From Oceaniglobus roseus (GTDB lineage Bacteria > Pseudomonadota > Alphaproteobacteria > Rhodobacterales > Rhodobacteraceae), in assembly GCF_002869745.1 (NCBI RefSeq), contig NZ_PNOS01000006.1, positions 1 through 64,000 of the forward strand: DNA of 64,000 nt, in the 5' to 3' direction. The notes beneath the pieces were generated by a model. It saw only the letters and a list, made by a program, of their open reading frames with translations. It ran no database searches and had not been told where the DNA came from. The stretch's first letter is position 1, and each line of letters begins with the position of its first letter. Positions 45,173-53,905 of this stretch are shown piece after piece. The position numbers and the translations under genes are program-made.

Positions 45173-47833
45173 CTAAGTCAGTTCCGCACCTACCGGGTTC
45201 TCGAGCGCAGATCTCCTGTAGGAGGTTTGCTTGTTCCTTTTTTTGAGCTCGGTCCTAAAATCATCGAGCACCTTCAGGTCTGATTCCATATCGTCTGGGG
45301 ACGGCTGTGGAATGTCTCTACCCGCAGACATGTCGTGGCCTGATCGTTCGGACGCTCGCTTCATCGCGAAGAAGATGATCCGGTAGTCTTCGTCGGTGAC
45401 CGTAACTTCTTTCAATCGACCCGTCATCACGTCCGGCACGAACCTCACCACGGTCTTCGCAAGGACGAGCTCCTCTACGGCCCGCTCCCACGATTCGCGT
45501 AGGTCCGAGTAAAAGTCCTTTGCTTGCCGCCGGTATTTGTCTGTGTCGAAGTCCGTTTCGGACTTGAGCTCCTTGGCGCGTTTCCGTAACGCCTCGATCC
45601 GGGCGTTCAGGTCGGCGACCCACGGCTCGCTGTTCTCGCGGATCACGCCGAATCCCTCGGACTGGGTCTTGGCCACGACCGACTTGATCAGAGGCGCAGC
45701 GTCCCCGGTGCGAGCTGCCTCCGACACCACCTCGTTGAAGAACACCAGATTGTGGGTGAAGATGATTACCTGCCGCCCTTTCTTCGCCTCCGCTACGAGA
45801 CGTTGGGCGACCTTGCGAATGCGCAGGTGATCGAGCGAGCACACCGGGTCGTCAATGATGATACCGTAGCGCGGGTCATAGCCTCCGATCTCGGCGAGGT
45901 AGCAGGCGAGCGCCAGCGCTCGCTGCTCACCCTCAGAAAGGACCTGGTTGTTCTTCACGGCACCGGCGCCGCGAAGTCCCACCGAGAACAGGCTCTTGCC
46001 GCCCGAACTCGAATCGCTGACCTTAAACGGGAGGTGGTTCAGATCGAGCGAGCTGATTTCCTCGGCTATTCGGCGCTCCAGTTCCTCGGTCACGAGTTGT
46101 TTGCGGAGTGCGGTGATTTGCGCCGAGATCAAACGAGTCGCCACTTGTGCCTGGCAGCTCGCAAGCGATCTTTGCTCCACGACGTCCCGAAGACGCTGAA
46201 GGACCGTTTCAAGGTCGTGCGCGAGCTTCGCCCGGTCCTTGAGTTCGGCGAGCCTCGCCCGCATGGAATCCAGCGCTTCGGTGTGGGAGGCGCTTCGCTG
46301 GAGCAACGTGGCCTCCTCTTCTAGGCGAGCGAGTTCGGCGGACAACGTCGCGATGATCGCGGCGACATCCGGGGCGGGCGCCGGGTCCGCCATCTCATCC
46401 AGCAGAGCGGCTCGCCTTGCCTCGAATTCGCGCAAGATCCTGATGATCTTAGCTACGGTGTCCGCACGCTCGGCGTCGAGTTGGCCGTAAGCGGCTAGGC
46501 TCTCCTCCACCACCACAACCTCGGGCACTTCGACCTGCTCGACTTGTGCAAGAAGCGTCTGAAGGTCTTTGCGCGCAGCGTCCGCGCGCTTTGTGGCCTC
46601 ACCACTCACAAAGTCGTTGAAACGCGCTAGTCGGGCGGCGCCAGACGAGGTAAGCGGCTCGAGACACAGGAGGCAGCGGTCGCCGGTCGTCTCCGGCAGA
46701 CGCTCGGGCGCTGACACCGCTCCGGCGGCCGCGAACTTGCGCGCTGCCTCGAACAGGATGCGCCACGCCGGGCTGCCAACATTCGCGACGGGTTCGTCCG
46801 CAAAGCTGGCGGATGCCGCGATCCTTTCAGCCTCCACAGCCTGGACGAGTTCCCGCCGTGCGGATGCGATCGCCTCGCCAACAGTTTTCGAAAGCCCATT
46901 TCGAAGGCCTTTCAGCACTTCGCACACACGCTTCAGCACTAAGACGGCGCGGCGGCGCGTCGCCGCCAAGGCGACAGGATCGGCGGCGAGTTCTGCCTCC
47001 AATCGGGCTAGTTCCTCCATTTCCGTCTTCGAAAGTTCAGATAGCTTGCGAAGTTCGTCCTCGGTCGGCAGCGAAGGATCCTTTGGGTCAAGTTTGGCCA
47101 GCGTCAATGAGACGGTGCTACCTGAGGTGTAGCCCGTGGGGAGCGGGACGCGCAGCCGCGATGCGAGGTTCTTCGCTTCTCCGGAGAATTTCTCGGCCAT
47201 CCTCTGGCACAGTTCGCCATGGTGCTCTAGGAGCGCGATTTCGCGTGGAAGATAGGCGATCCTGTTCTCGCCATCGACGTAGAGTCGGGCATTGTGACTG
47301 TCGAAAACTGAGATCTGGCGCAGCTGCGAGGGTGCGGGGGTTGCGGGATCCCATTCTATGTCGGTCACCGCATCGTCGCCGACCTTGTAGCGCACCTGCA
47401 CCCGCATCGGCCCGCCGGTGGCGTCGAAGACGTTCCCCCGCAGCTGGTCCGCGGTGAGACTGCGGCACAGCCGCTTGGCAATCCGTGTGTATCCGCTCTT
47501 CCCACTCCCGTTCTCTCCATACACCAGTGTGATACCCACTGCAGCCATGCGCAGCTTCTGGCCACCGGCGAGACGGTCGATGTTCTGCACTGGACCGAGC
47601 TGCACCAGCACGGTTCGCCGCGTCTCCCCAAATCCGCCTCCGATATGTGAGGTATCGATGGGAATTACGGGGTGAACGCACGAGTCAGCCCTAGCCGCGG
47701 CACGCACGTTGTCGAGGATGCAGTCGGCATCCGCCTGCTCAACTGAATAATCCTCCGTGATGGCGATCCGCCGCAGGCTGTCTTTAACCCAGTCGGGCTG
47801 TTCTGCGGCCCAACCTAACAGATCTTTGGCCAT
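45173..47833 (-). CDS. Zinc-hook SMC/ABC-type ATPase, RloC-like (candidate anticodon nuclease)
   Basis: The 886-residue protein has an ABC-type ATPase head split by a long coiled coil. Walker A is GENGSGKS (106-113). A coiled arm reaches a CxxC zinc hook (C387, C390 in DRCLLCLEPL). The ABC signature LSEGEQ (632-637), Walker B/D-loop DDPVCSLD (661-668) and switch histidine H694 (IFTHN) follow. The last 110 residues carry R779-x3-E783 (LRESWERA) and H833 (SGHDM). RloC has the same order, with an anticodon nuclease using an Arg-Glu-His triad at its C-terminus; PrrC has the same R-x3-E spacing. That this tail is such a nuclease is inference. AGGAGAG precedes the ATG. Confidence 0.8.
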   Translation of the reverse strand: MAKDLLGWAAEQPDWVKDSLRRIAITEDYSVEQADADCILDNVRAAARADSCVHPVIPIDTSHIGGGFGETRRTVLVQLGPVQNIDRLAGGQKLRMAAVGITLVYGENGSGKSGYTRIAKRLCRSLTADQLRGNVFDATGGPMRVQVRYKVGDDAVTDIEWDPATPAPSQLRQISVFDSHNARLYVDGENRIAYLPREIALLEHHGELCQRMAEKFSGEAKNLASRLRVPLPTGYTSGSTVSLTLAKLDPKDPSLPTEDELRKLSELSKTEMEELARLEAELAADPVALAATRRRAVLVLKRVCEVLKGLRNGLSKTVGEAIASARRELVQAVEAERIAASASFADEPVANVGSPAWRILFEAARKFAAAGAVSAPERLPETTGDRCLLCLEPLTSSGAARLARFNDFVSGEATKRADAARKDLQTLLAQVEQVEVPEVVVVEESLAAYGQLDAERADTVAKIIRILREFEARRAALLDEMADPAPAPDVAAIIATLSAELARLEEEATLLQRSASHTEALDSMRARLAELKDRAKLAHDLETVLQRLRDVVEQRSLASCQAQVATRLISAQITALRKQLVTEELERRIAEEISSLDLNHLPFKVSDSSSGGKSLFSVGLRGAGAVKNNQVLSEGEQRALALACYLAEIGGYDPRYGIIIDDPVCSLDHLRIRKVAQRLVAEAKKGRQVIIFTHNLVFFNEVVSEAARTGDAAPLIKSVVAKTQSEGFGVIRENSEPWVADLNARIEALRKRAKELKSETDFDTDKYRRQAKDFYSDLRESWERAVEELVLAKTVVRFVPDVMTGRLKEVTVTDEDYRIIFFAMKRASERSGHDMSAGRDIPQPSPDDMESDLKVLDDFRTELKKRNKQTSYRRSALENPVGAELT

Positions 47834-48106
47834 TTTATCTCTCCTGTAAGGCGAGAATGCTTTCGTCTGTAGACGGACGCAAGAGGGGGGCCAGGGGCCG
47901 TGCGGTGAAAGTCTTCGTGCCGCGTGCCGCGCCCATTGAATGGTCAGTTCGAGAGCGGCGTCGATGAGCTTTCCTCAACTGGCGTCAGTCACGCAGCTTC
48001 GATTTTTTCTATGCCACCTGATCTGGCTGGCTATGACGTCGGAACTGATGTCTTGCCCTACACAAGCTGCTTCCACCATGATTGAGCCGACAAGAGCGAA
48101 AAGCCG

Positions 48107-49369
48107 TCACGATCCAGTTGCCTCATCTCCGAGCAGCCGGCATGGCGCGCCCGAAAGGAAGCTCGCCCAGTCCTCCATCATGGCCCGCCGCTTCTCCAGC
48201 ATGTCACTGCGACGATAGGCGCGTTCGACGTCACTTCCCATCTCGTGAGCCAGAGCGATCTCAGCCATCTCCCGAGGGTAATCAGTGCGTTCGGCCGCCC
48301 AATCCCGGAAAGTGGACCGTAAACCGTGAGGCACAGCGGGACGCTTCGACGCCTGATCGACAAAACCTCGGCGGCCGCGATCAACCTCGGATTGATGTAT
48401 TCGCTTCATCACCGCAGCCATGGTTGCATCCGACATTACCCCCATCCTTGGCGAAGGGAAGATCAGCTGGCAGTCCTTGAACCGCGGCATGTCCCGCAGG
48501 AGATGCAATGAGACCGATGATAGTGGCACCCGGTGGGAAGACTTCATCTTCATGTGCTCCGCCGGGATCTGCCAGATCGCCCCATCGAAGGATATCTCGT
48601 CCCATTGAGCCATCCGGATCTCTTGTGACCGGGAGGCGTTCAGAGCGAGAAAGGCCAAGGCCCTGGCGGCGATGCCCTCGCGGGTCATCAGGATCGTGAA
48701 CCAGTGTGTGACCGCGTCGATGTGCACGGCTGGATGATTCACTACCTTCTTGACCTTGCCAGCAGTGGGCAGCATCTGCTGGAGGCTCGCCTTCCACAGA
48801 GCCGGATTCTGTCCGCTGCGATGCCCCATGGCCGCAGCCCAGTCTAGAACACGTTCCATCCTCTGACGGACCCGTGTGGCGGTCTCGGTCTTGGTGGTCC
48901 ATATCGGGGTGAGGACGGCCAGCACGTCATCGACGGTGATGTGTTCGACAGCCTTCTTGCCGATGATGGGGTAGGCGTAGGTCGTTAAGGTCGACCGCCA
49001 CTGCGCCCGGTGTTTGGCGTTGCTGAGCTCTCTCTCGAGTTTGTCCGTGTAGTAACGCTCAAACGCTTCGGCGAAGGTGAGGCCTTGGCGACGTTCGGCG
49101 ATGGCTGCAGCCTTGGCCTCTTTTCGCTCAAGGACCGGGTCCGACCCGCCAGCGATCTTCTTGCGCATTTCACGGGCAAGTTCACGGGCTTCTGCAAGAG
49201 AGACATCGTTCAACGATCCAAGTCCAATATGCTGGCGATTGCCGTTGACCATCGCCCTCAAGATCCATGATCGTGCCCCGGTGTCGGTGATGTTGAGATA
49301 GAGACCCTGAACGCCACCGACCGCGTGCCGCCCTGGTTTGGAGAGACGCTTGACCTCGAGTGCCTTCAT
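48107..49369 (-). CDS. P4-type tyrosine integrase of the island
   Basis: This site-specific recombinase inserts and, with an excisionase, removes the island at tRNA-Ser. It has an N-terminal DUF4102-like arm-binding domain (VKRLSKPGRHAVGGVQGLYL), a core-binding domain (about 100-190) and a catalytic domain with Arg (ASRSQEIRMAQW), HGLR (PHGLRSTFRDW), then His and Tyr (LAHEMGSDVERAYRRSD). All catalytic residues are present. I choose the start at 49369 because AGAGGG lies 8 bases upstream; an ATG at 49390 has no ribosome-binding site. It points into the island, with its 5' end about 175 bases from attR and next to repeated TTGCCACCAT motifs. Confidence 0.93.
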   Translation of the reverse strand: MKALEVKRLSKPGRHAVGGVQGLYLNITDTGARSWILRAMVNGNRQHIGLGSLNDVSLAEARELAREMRKKIAGGSDPVLERKEAKAAAIAERRQGLTFAEAFERYYTDKLERELSNAKHRAQWRSTLTTYAYPIIGKKAVEHITVDDVLAVLTPIWTTKTETATRVRQRMERVLDWAAAMGHRSGQNPALWKASLQQMLPTAGKVKKVVNHPAVHIDAVTHWFTILMTREGIAARALAFLALNASRSQEIRMAQWDEISFDGAIWQIPAEHMKMKSSHRVPLSSVSLHLLRDMPRFKDCQLIFPSPRMGVMSDATMAAVMKRIHQSEVDRGRRGFVDQASKRPAVPHGLRSTFRDWAAERTDYPREMAEIALAHEMGSDVERAYRRSDMLEKRRAMMEDWASFLSGAPCRLLGDEATGS

Positions 49370-49390
49370 CTCCCCAGCCCTCTTAGGCAT

Positions 49391-49449
49391 TCTTTGCCAC
49401 CATCATTGCCACCATAAAACTCGCTCTCGTCTACCTTGGGAGGCAAGCG
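49391..49449. repeat. Right subterminal repeats of the island (possible integrase arm sites)
   Basis: TCTTTGCCACCATCA (49391-49405) matches the left end exactly, and TTGCCACCAT recurs directly after it (49406-49415). GGAGGCAAGCG (49439-49449) is the exact complement of 21143-21153. They lie between the integrase start and attR. Confidence 0.55.
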
Positions 49450-49544
49450 CCTGCAACTGGCAAGCAGATAAGTTTCAATGAAATAGTGGATTAGCGCGTC
49501 TGATTGCTTCGCAGTCCGTCCCCATCACACTTCCAGAAGGCGGA

Positions 49545-49558
49545 CTGTCTGTCCGCCA
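49545..49558 (+). repeat. attR: 14-base core repeat
   Basis: CTGTCTGTCCGCCA is identical to the last 14 bases of tRNA-Ser (21079-21092). It marks the right edge of the island. Confidence 0.85.
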
Positions 49559-49583
49559 CATTCAAACGCCGAACCCGTCCAAG

Positions 49584-49608
49584 AGCCCCGATCAGGGCCT
49601 TTCTTCTT
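49584..49608 (+). terminator. Possible original tRNA-Ser terminator displaced by the island
   Basis: A short GCCC/GGGC hairpin (49585-49598) is followed by a T/C-rich CTTTCTTCTTT tract, 26 bases after attR. Without the island it would lie right behind tRNA-Ser. The 4-bp stem is weak. Confidence 0.35.
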
Positions 49609-49873
49609 TGTGTTTCAAGGGGAGTTGGCAGGGCTATCCGCCCTTCGGAGACCGGGCGCCTGACGCAGAACGGGTCTCCGAATGGCTCTCGCGCGCCGAT
49701 ACCGGTCTGTTCCCGCACGCGGTCGGCGGGGGCGATGTCGGTGTCGCGGACCGAGCCGAAATCGAGCAGGTTGGGCTGGATCTGAACAGCCGCTCGAGGT
49801 TCGCCCCGCCGCCGCGACCCGTCAGGCGGTCCGTCTCGGGCAGGGAACGAGAGCGTTCCGCCACCTACACCTG
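49609..49873. other. Non-coding or decayed stretch right of attR
   Basis: Several overlapping open frames exist on both strands, but none has a recognisable product or ribosome-binding site. It leads into the DUF1772 fragment and probably contains the worn-down start of that gene. Confidence 0.4.
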
Positions 49874-50110
49874 ATGGGCTGCTGCGGCGTGACCGTCTTC
49901 TTCAATGTGCCGATCAACGAGGCTTTGGAGGGTTTGAACCTCTCCGACGACGCGACCCGCGCCCGTTGGACAGGCACCTGTCTGCCGCGCTGGACCTTCT
50001 GGAACACAGTTCGGACGCTGGCCTGCGGGGTGCCCGCACTCCTTCCGCTCTTCGGATTGCCGTGGATGACCCGTCCGCAGACTGCCGCGTTTCAGGTCGG
50101 CGCCCGCTGA
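49874..50110 (+). pseudogene. C-terminal fragment of a DUF1772/anthrone oxygenase-like membrane protein
   Basis: The 78 codons read MGCCGVTVFFNVPINEALEG, then a Trp-containing WTFWNTVRTLACGVPALLPL stretch. This resembles the end of DUF1772 proteins, where N-x-P-x-N and W-x-x-W-N-x-x-R-T are conserved. The N-terminal membrane helices are not found in frame upstream, so the gene is broken or shifted. It overlaps the end of the convergent DUF4386 gene. Confidence 0.4.
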
Positions 50111-50769
50111 AGCAGCAGCCGCAGGCAGAAGGCGGTTTCGGCCAGGATGGTCGCGCCGTAGGCCGGCGCAAAGGCAGCCGAGAGGTCCGGCGCGAAGAAC
50201 CGCAGCGCGCTGCCCGTGAGATAGACCAGACCGGCCGCTCCGAGACCAAGGCCGAAGGCGCGCGCGAAGACCCCCGAACGCCAGACGAGCATTCCCATGA
50301 TCAGGCTGTTCACGCCGAAGAAGACGAGGCCGAGGTCATACCCATGACCGTGCAGATCGAGGAAGACCAGTGCCAGTGCCTCTGCATCGGCAACCGCGGT
50401 GCCCCCCGAGATCAGGAGCCACGCGGCCTGCATGGCCATGAGGTTTGCGGCGATCAGCACGGTCTGGATCAGGCGGAACACCATGGCGGTCAGGGCAAGC
50501 CCCGGTGCGACCGATCGAAAGACCAGGTAGAGCAGGATCGACAGCCCGGCATCGCAAAGCGCCATGATCAGGTCGGCGGCGATGGCCAGGCGAAACCGAC
50601 CTGATGCGGCAAGGATGGCCTTCGCCGTTCCTTCGGCATCCGCGAGGTCGATCAGCTGGCCGCGCAGGACAAGTTCCGCCTTCAATCCGGCAACGATGAT
50701 GATGAGGTAGAACAGGCCGGCAAGTCGGATCCGGCGCACGAGGCCCGGGGAAACGGCAAGGTCGGTCAT
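50092..50769 (-). CDS. DUF4386 family membrane protein
   Basis: The 225-residue inner-membrane protein has six likely helices (about 14-32, 60-85, 91-118, 145-165, 170-188, 198-220). Its family signs are RIRLAGLFYLIIIVAG at the N-terminus and LVFFGVNSLIMGMLVWRSG. The function of the family is unknown. The ATG at 50769 is 45 bases after the SDR gene stop on the same strand, so both are probably in one transcript. A longer frame to 51387 overlaps the SDR gene and is rejected. Confidence 0.85.
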   Translation of the reverse strand: MTDLAVSPGLVRRIRLAGLFYLIIIVAGLKAELVLRGQLIDLADAEGTAKAILAASGRFRLAIAADLIMALCDAGLSILLYLVFRSVAPGLALTAMVFRLIQTVLIAANLMAMQAAWLLISGGTAVADAEALALVFLDLHGHGYDLGLVFFGVNSLIMGMLVWRSGVFARAFGLGLGAAGLVYLTGSALRFFAPDLSAAFAPAYGATILAETAFCLRLLLQRAPT

Positions 50770-50813
50770 GGTTTCGGTCCTTCGGGCAGTGCGTCGGGCG
50801 GACGTGTCCGCGG

Positions 50814-51599
<786 letters not shown>

Positions 51600-51765
51600 G
51601 GCTCTCCTTTCGATCCGGGCCGCGGAGACTGCGTGGAGACATCATACCTTCGTGCCGATCCACGGTGACCTGCGACGGCTGCAGAAAGTCCGGCGCTTCG
51701 TCAGGTTCCTCTGCGAGAGCCTGAGCCTGTCCCGGGCGGGACCTGCACCGGATGATTGACGTCCT

Positions 51766-52458
51766 TCACCTGAAAACGCTCATGATCTCGTCCAGGGGCT
51801 TCTTGATCTTGGCCGCCGCGGGCACGGTTGCATGGTCTGCCGGATACCCCACGGGAAGGATCATCACCGGCTTCTCGTGGCCGGGCCGGTTGCAGAAACC
51901 CGTGAGGAACTTCATCGGATTGGGCGTGTGCGTGAGGCAGACCAGGCCTGCGTGATGCAAGGCGGTGATGAGAATTCCGGTGGCGATGCCGACGCTCTCC
52001 GGCACGTAGTAGTGCTTGAAGGTGGTGCCGTCCTCCGCCACGCCGTGGCGCTGCGCGAAGACGACGATCAGCCAGGGCGCGTCGGTCAGGTGCGGCTTTT
52101 CGGCGGATGTCCCAATCGGTTCGAGCGCCGCCAGCCAACGATCTCCGGCACCCCCGCCGTAGAAGGCCCGCTCCTCCTCTTCCGCCGCCGCGCGGATGCG
52201 CGCCTTCATGGCCGGATCCGAGATCGCGACGAAGTGCCAGGGCTGGTGGTTGGCGCCGGACGGGGCGGTCCCCGCCGCCGCGATGGCCTCGACGATGATC
52301 TCTTCCGGCACCGGCCGCGGGGCGTAGTCGCGGACCGAGTGGCGTTTGGTCATGTAGTCGCGGAAGCTCCGGGCCGCCGCGAGCGCCTGTTCTTCCGGCA
52401 TCTGGACCCGGTCCGGCAGGGACAGTGGCCTGTATCCGTCAAGGTCTTCCTTCAGCAT
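51766..52458 (-). CDS. Nitroreductase-family flavoprotein
   Basis: The 230-residue FMN-dependent reductase has the family marks RHSVRDYAPRPVPEEII, GTAPSGANHQPWHFVAI near residue 65, and GIATGILITALHHAGL near 155. The PSGANHQPW loop is like that of iodotyrosine deiodinase/BluB-type members. It probably reduces nitro-aromatic or quinone-like substrates with NAD(P)H, though family substrates are broad. The ATG at 52458 is preceded by GGGAGGAAG. It is on the same strand as the SDR and DUF4386 genes, with gaps of over 100 bases. Confidence 0.9.
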   Translation of the reverse strand: MLKEDLDGYRPLSLPDRVQMPEEQALAAARSFRDYMTKRHSVRDYAPRPVPEEIIVEAIAAAGTAPSGANHQPWHFVAISDPAMKARIRAAAEEEERAFYGGGAGDRWLAALEPIGTSAEKPHLTDAPWLIVVFAQRHGVAEDGTTFKHYYVPESVGIATGILITALHHAGLVCLTHTPNPMKFLTGFCNRPGHEKPVMILPVGYPADHATVPAAAKIKKPLDEIMSVFR

Positions 52459-52580
52459 GTCTTCTTCCCTCCCACAGGACTTCCTTCACGGGATATTCCA
52501 ATCCTGCGCGTCCATGCCATACCCGCTTGCGGCGTGGTCACCAAGGATGCCCGCCCTGGCATCACCGGCGCCGCATCGCG

Positions 52581-53048
52581 TCAGGCGGCCTCGTAGCTCG
52601 AAAAGACCTCCGTGCTGCCGTCCTTGCGGATCAGGAAGACCTCGTAGGCCTCGCGCGCGTCTTCCGGGCCCATGCCGGGCGATCCGTAGGGCATGCCGGG
52701 CACGGCGAGGCCCACGGCATCGGGACGTTCCGACAGGAGCCTGCGGATGTCGGCCGTCGGCACGTGCCCTTCGATCATGTAGCCCTCGATCCTGCCGGTA
52801 TGGCAGGAGGTCATCTCCTGCGGGATTCCGTTGTCGAGCTTGTACTGCATCAGCAGCGTGCCGAGGCTGTGCTCGGTCGTGACGGAGGAGCCGTCGCGGC
52901 GCAGCACGTCGATCCAGGCGGTGCAGCATCCGCAGTTCGGATCCTTCACGACGTGGATCGCAGGCCCCCTCCCGGCCGCGCCCGCAAGCGGGACGAAGGC
53001 GGCGAGGCTTGCGGTGGCGGCCAGCAGGCCGCGGCGGGTCAGTCTCAT
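52581..53048 (-). CDS. DUF411 periplasmic metal-related protein
   Basis: The 155-residue protein has a Tat-like N-terminus (MRLTRRGLLAATASLAAFVP) and a DUF411 domain: VVKDPNCGCCTAWIDVLRRD with the CGCC cysteines near residue 40. MTSCHTGRIEGYMIEGHVPT lies near 80 and GLAVPGMPYGSPGM near 115. DUF411 proteins often sit in copper or metal resistance clusters and may bind metal through Cys/Met. GGAAGGAGATACCG before the ATG fixes the start at 53048; the frame continues to 53186 without a site. No copper ATPase is nearby. Confidence 0.9.
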   Translation of the reverse strand: MRLTRRGLLAATASLAAFVPLAGAAGRGPAIHVVKDPNCGCCTAWIDVLRRDGSSVTTEHSLGTLLMQYKLDNGIPQEMTSCHTGRIEGYMIEGHVPTADIRRLLSERPDAVGLAVPGMPYGSPGMGPEDAREAYEVFLIRKDGSTEVFSSYEAA

Positions 53049-53264
53049 CGGTATCTCCTTCCAGGGGGTCGCGGATGCGCTTTCGGGCACAGCATCCGAT
53101 ATAACGCTTCCGGAATCATCTTCCACGCCCGTCGCGGGGGCGGGGCGGTGGACCGGCGGGCGCAGGGCGTCGATCGTGACCCGCACGGCGGCGCCGGTAT
53201 CGGCGAAGATGGGGATCCGGTCATCGGCGCCATGATCGCGTGGAAACGGTCGCCGAGGTTCGCT

Positions 53265-53900
53265 TCAGGACAGACCGAGATCGCGCGCCTTCAGCGCGGC
53301 TTCGACGCGGTTTCGCACCTGCAGCTTCTGCAGGATGTTGGTCATGTGGTGCTTGATCGTCTTTTCCTGCAATTCGAGCGCGCGAGCGATCTCCTTGTTG
53401 CTCCGGCCCATGGCGACATGCCGCAGGATCTCCGCCTCGCGCTCGGACAGGTCCTCGACCTCCGGCGGCAGGGGCGCGTTGCGCCGGTCCTGCAGGGCCG
53501 CCAAGACGCGCCCGGCCAGGGCGGGCGGGACGTAGGACGCGCCGTCAGCCACGCCCTGCAGGATGCCGGTCAGCTCGTCGGCGCCGACTCCCTTCAGGGC
53601 ATAGCCCCGCGCGCCGGCCTTCAGCGCGGCAAGAAGGTCCTCGTCTGCTTCCGAGGCGGTCAGCATGACGATGGCCACGGCGGGGAAGCGGCGCGCGATC
53701 TCGGCGGCGGCGGTCAGGCCCGATCCCGGCATCGAGACGTCGAGCAGGATGACGTCGGGCATATGCACCTCGACGGCGGCGATGGCCTCCTGCGCCGTGC
53801 CCGCCTGCGCCAGGACCTTGAAGCCGCCGTGTTCCTGCAGGGTCAGGACGACGCCGCCGCGAAACAGCGGATGATCGTCCGCGACGACGATATGCACCAT
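53265..53900 (-). CDS. NarL/LuxR-family response regulator
   Basis: The 211-residue regulator has a receiver domain (VADDHPLFRGGV; phospho-Asp in DVILLDVSMPG, about residue 51) and a C-terminal LuxR HTH (LSEREAEILRHVAMGRSNKE, then TIKHHMTNILQKL). It should be phosphorylated by the kinase encoded just upstream. I take the ATG at 53900, 5 bases after the kinase stop; a TTG at 53909 is also in frame and would overlap the stop. Confidence 0.9.
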   Translation of the reverse strand: MVHIVVADDHPLFRGGVVLTLQEHGGFKVLAQAGTAQEAIAAVEVHMPDVILLDVSMPGSGLTAAAEIARRFPAVAIVMLTASEADEDLLAALKAGARGYALKGVGADELTGILQGVADGASYVPPALAGRVLAALQDRRNAPLPPEVEDLSEREAEILRHVAMGRSNKEIARALELQEKTIKHHMTNILQKLQVRNRVEAALKARDLGLS

Positions 53901-53905
53901 GCCGG

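Larger units (their letters stand above)
21079..49558. mobile_element. tRNA-Ser integrated defence island (integrative element)
   Basis: This segment of about 28.5 kb is bounded by 14-base direct repeats, one being the tRNA-Ser 3' end. It carries a P4-type integrase at its right end, an AlpA-like regulator at its left end, several insertion-sequence remnants and three defence systems. Matching short repeats, likely integrase arm sites, occur just inside both ends. No conjugation genes are visible, so transfer would need outside help. The IS pile and the missing pieces suggest the element has decayed in part, though the integrase and defence genes look intact. Confidence 0.85.
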
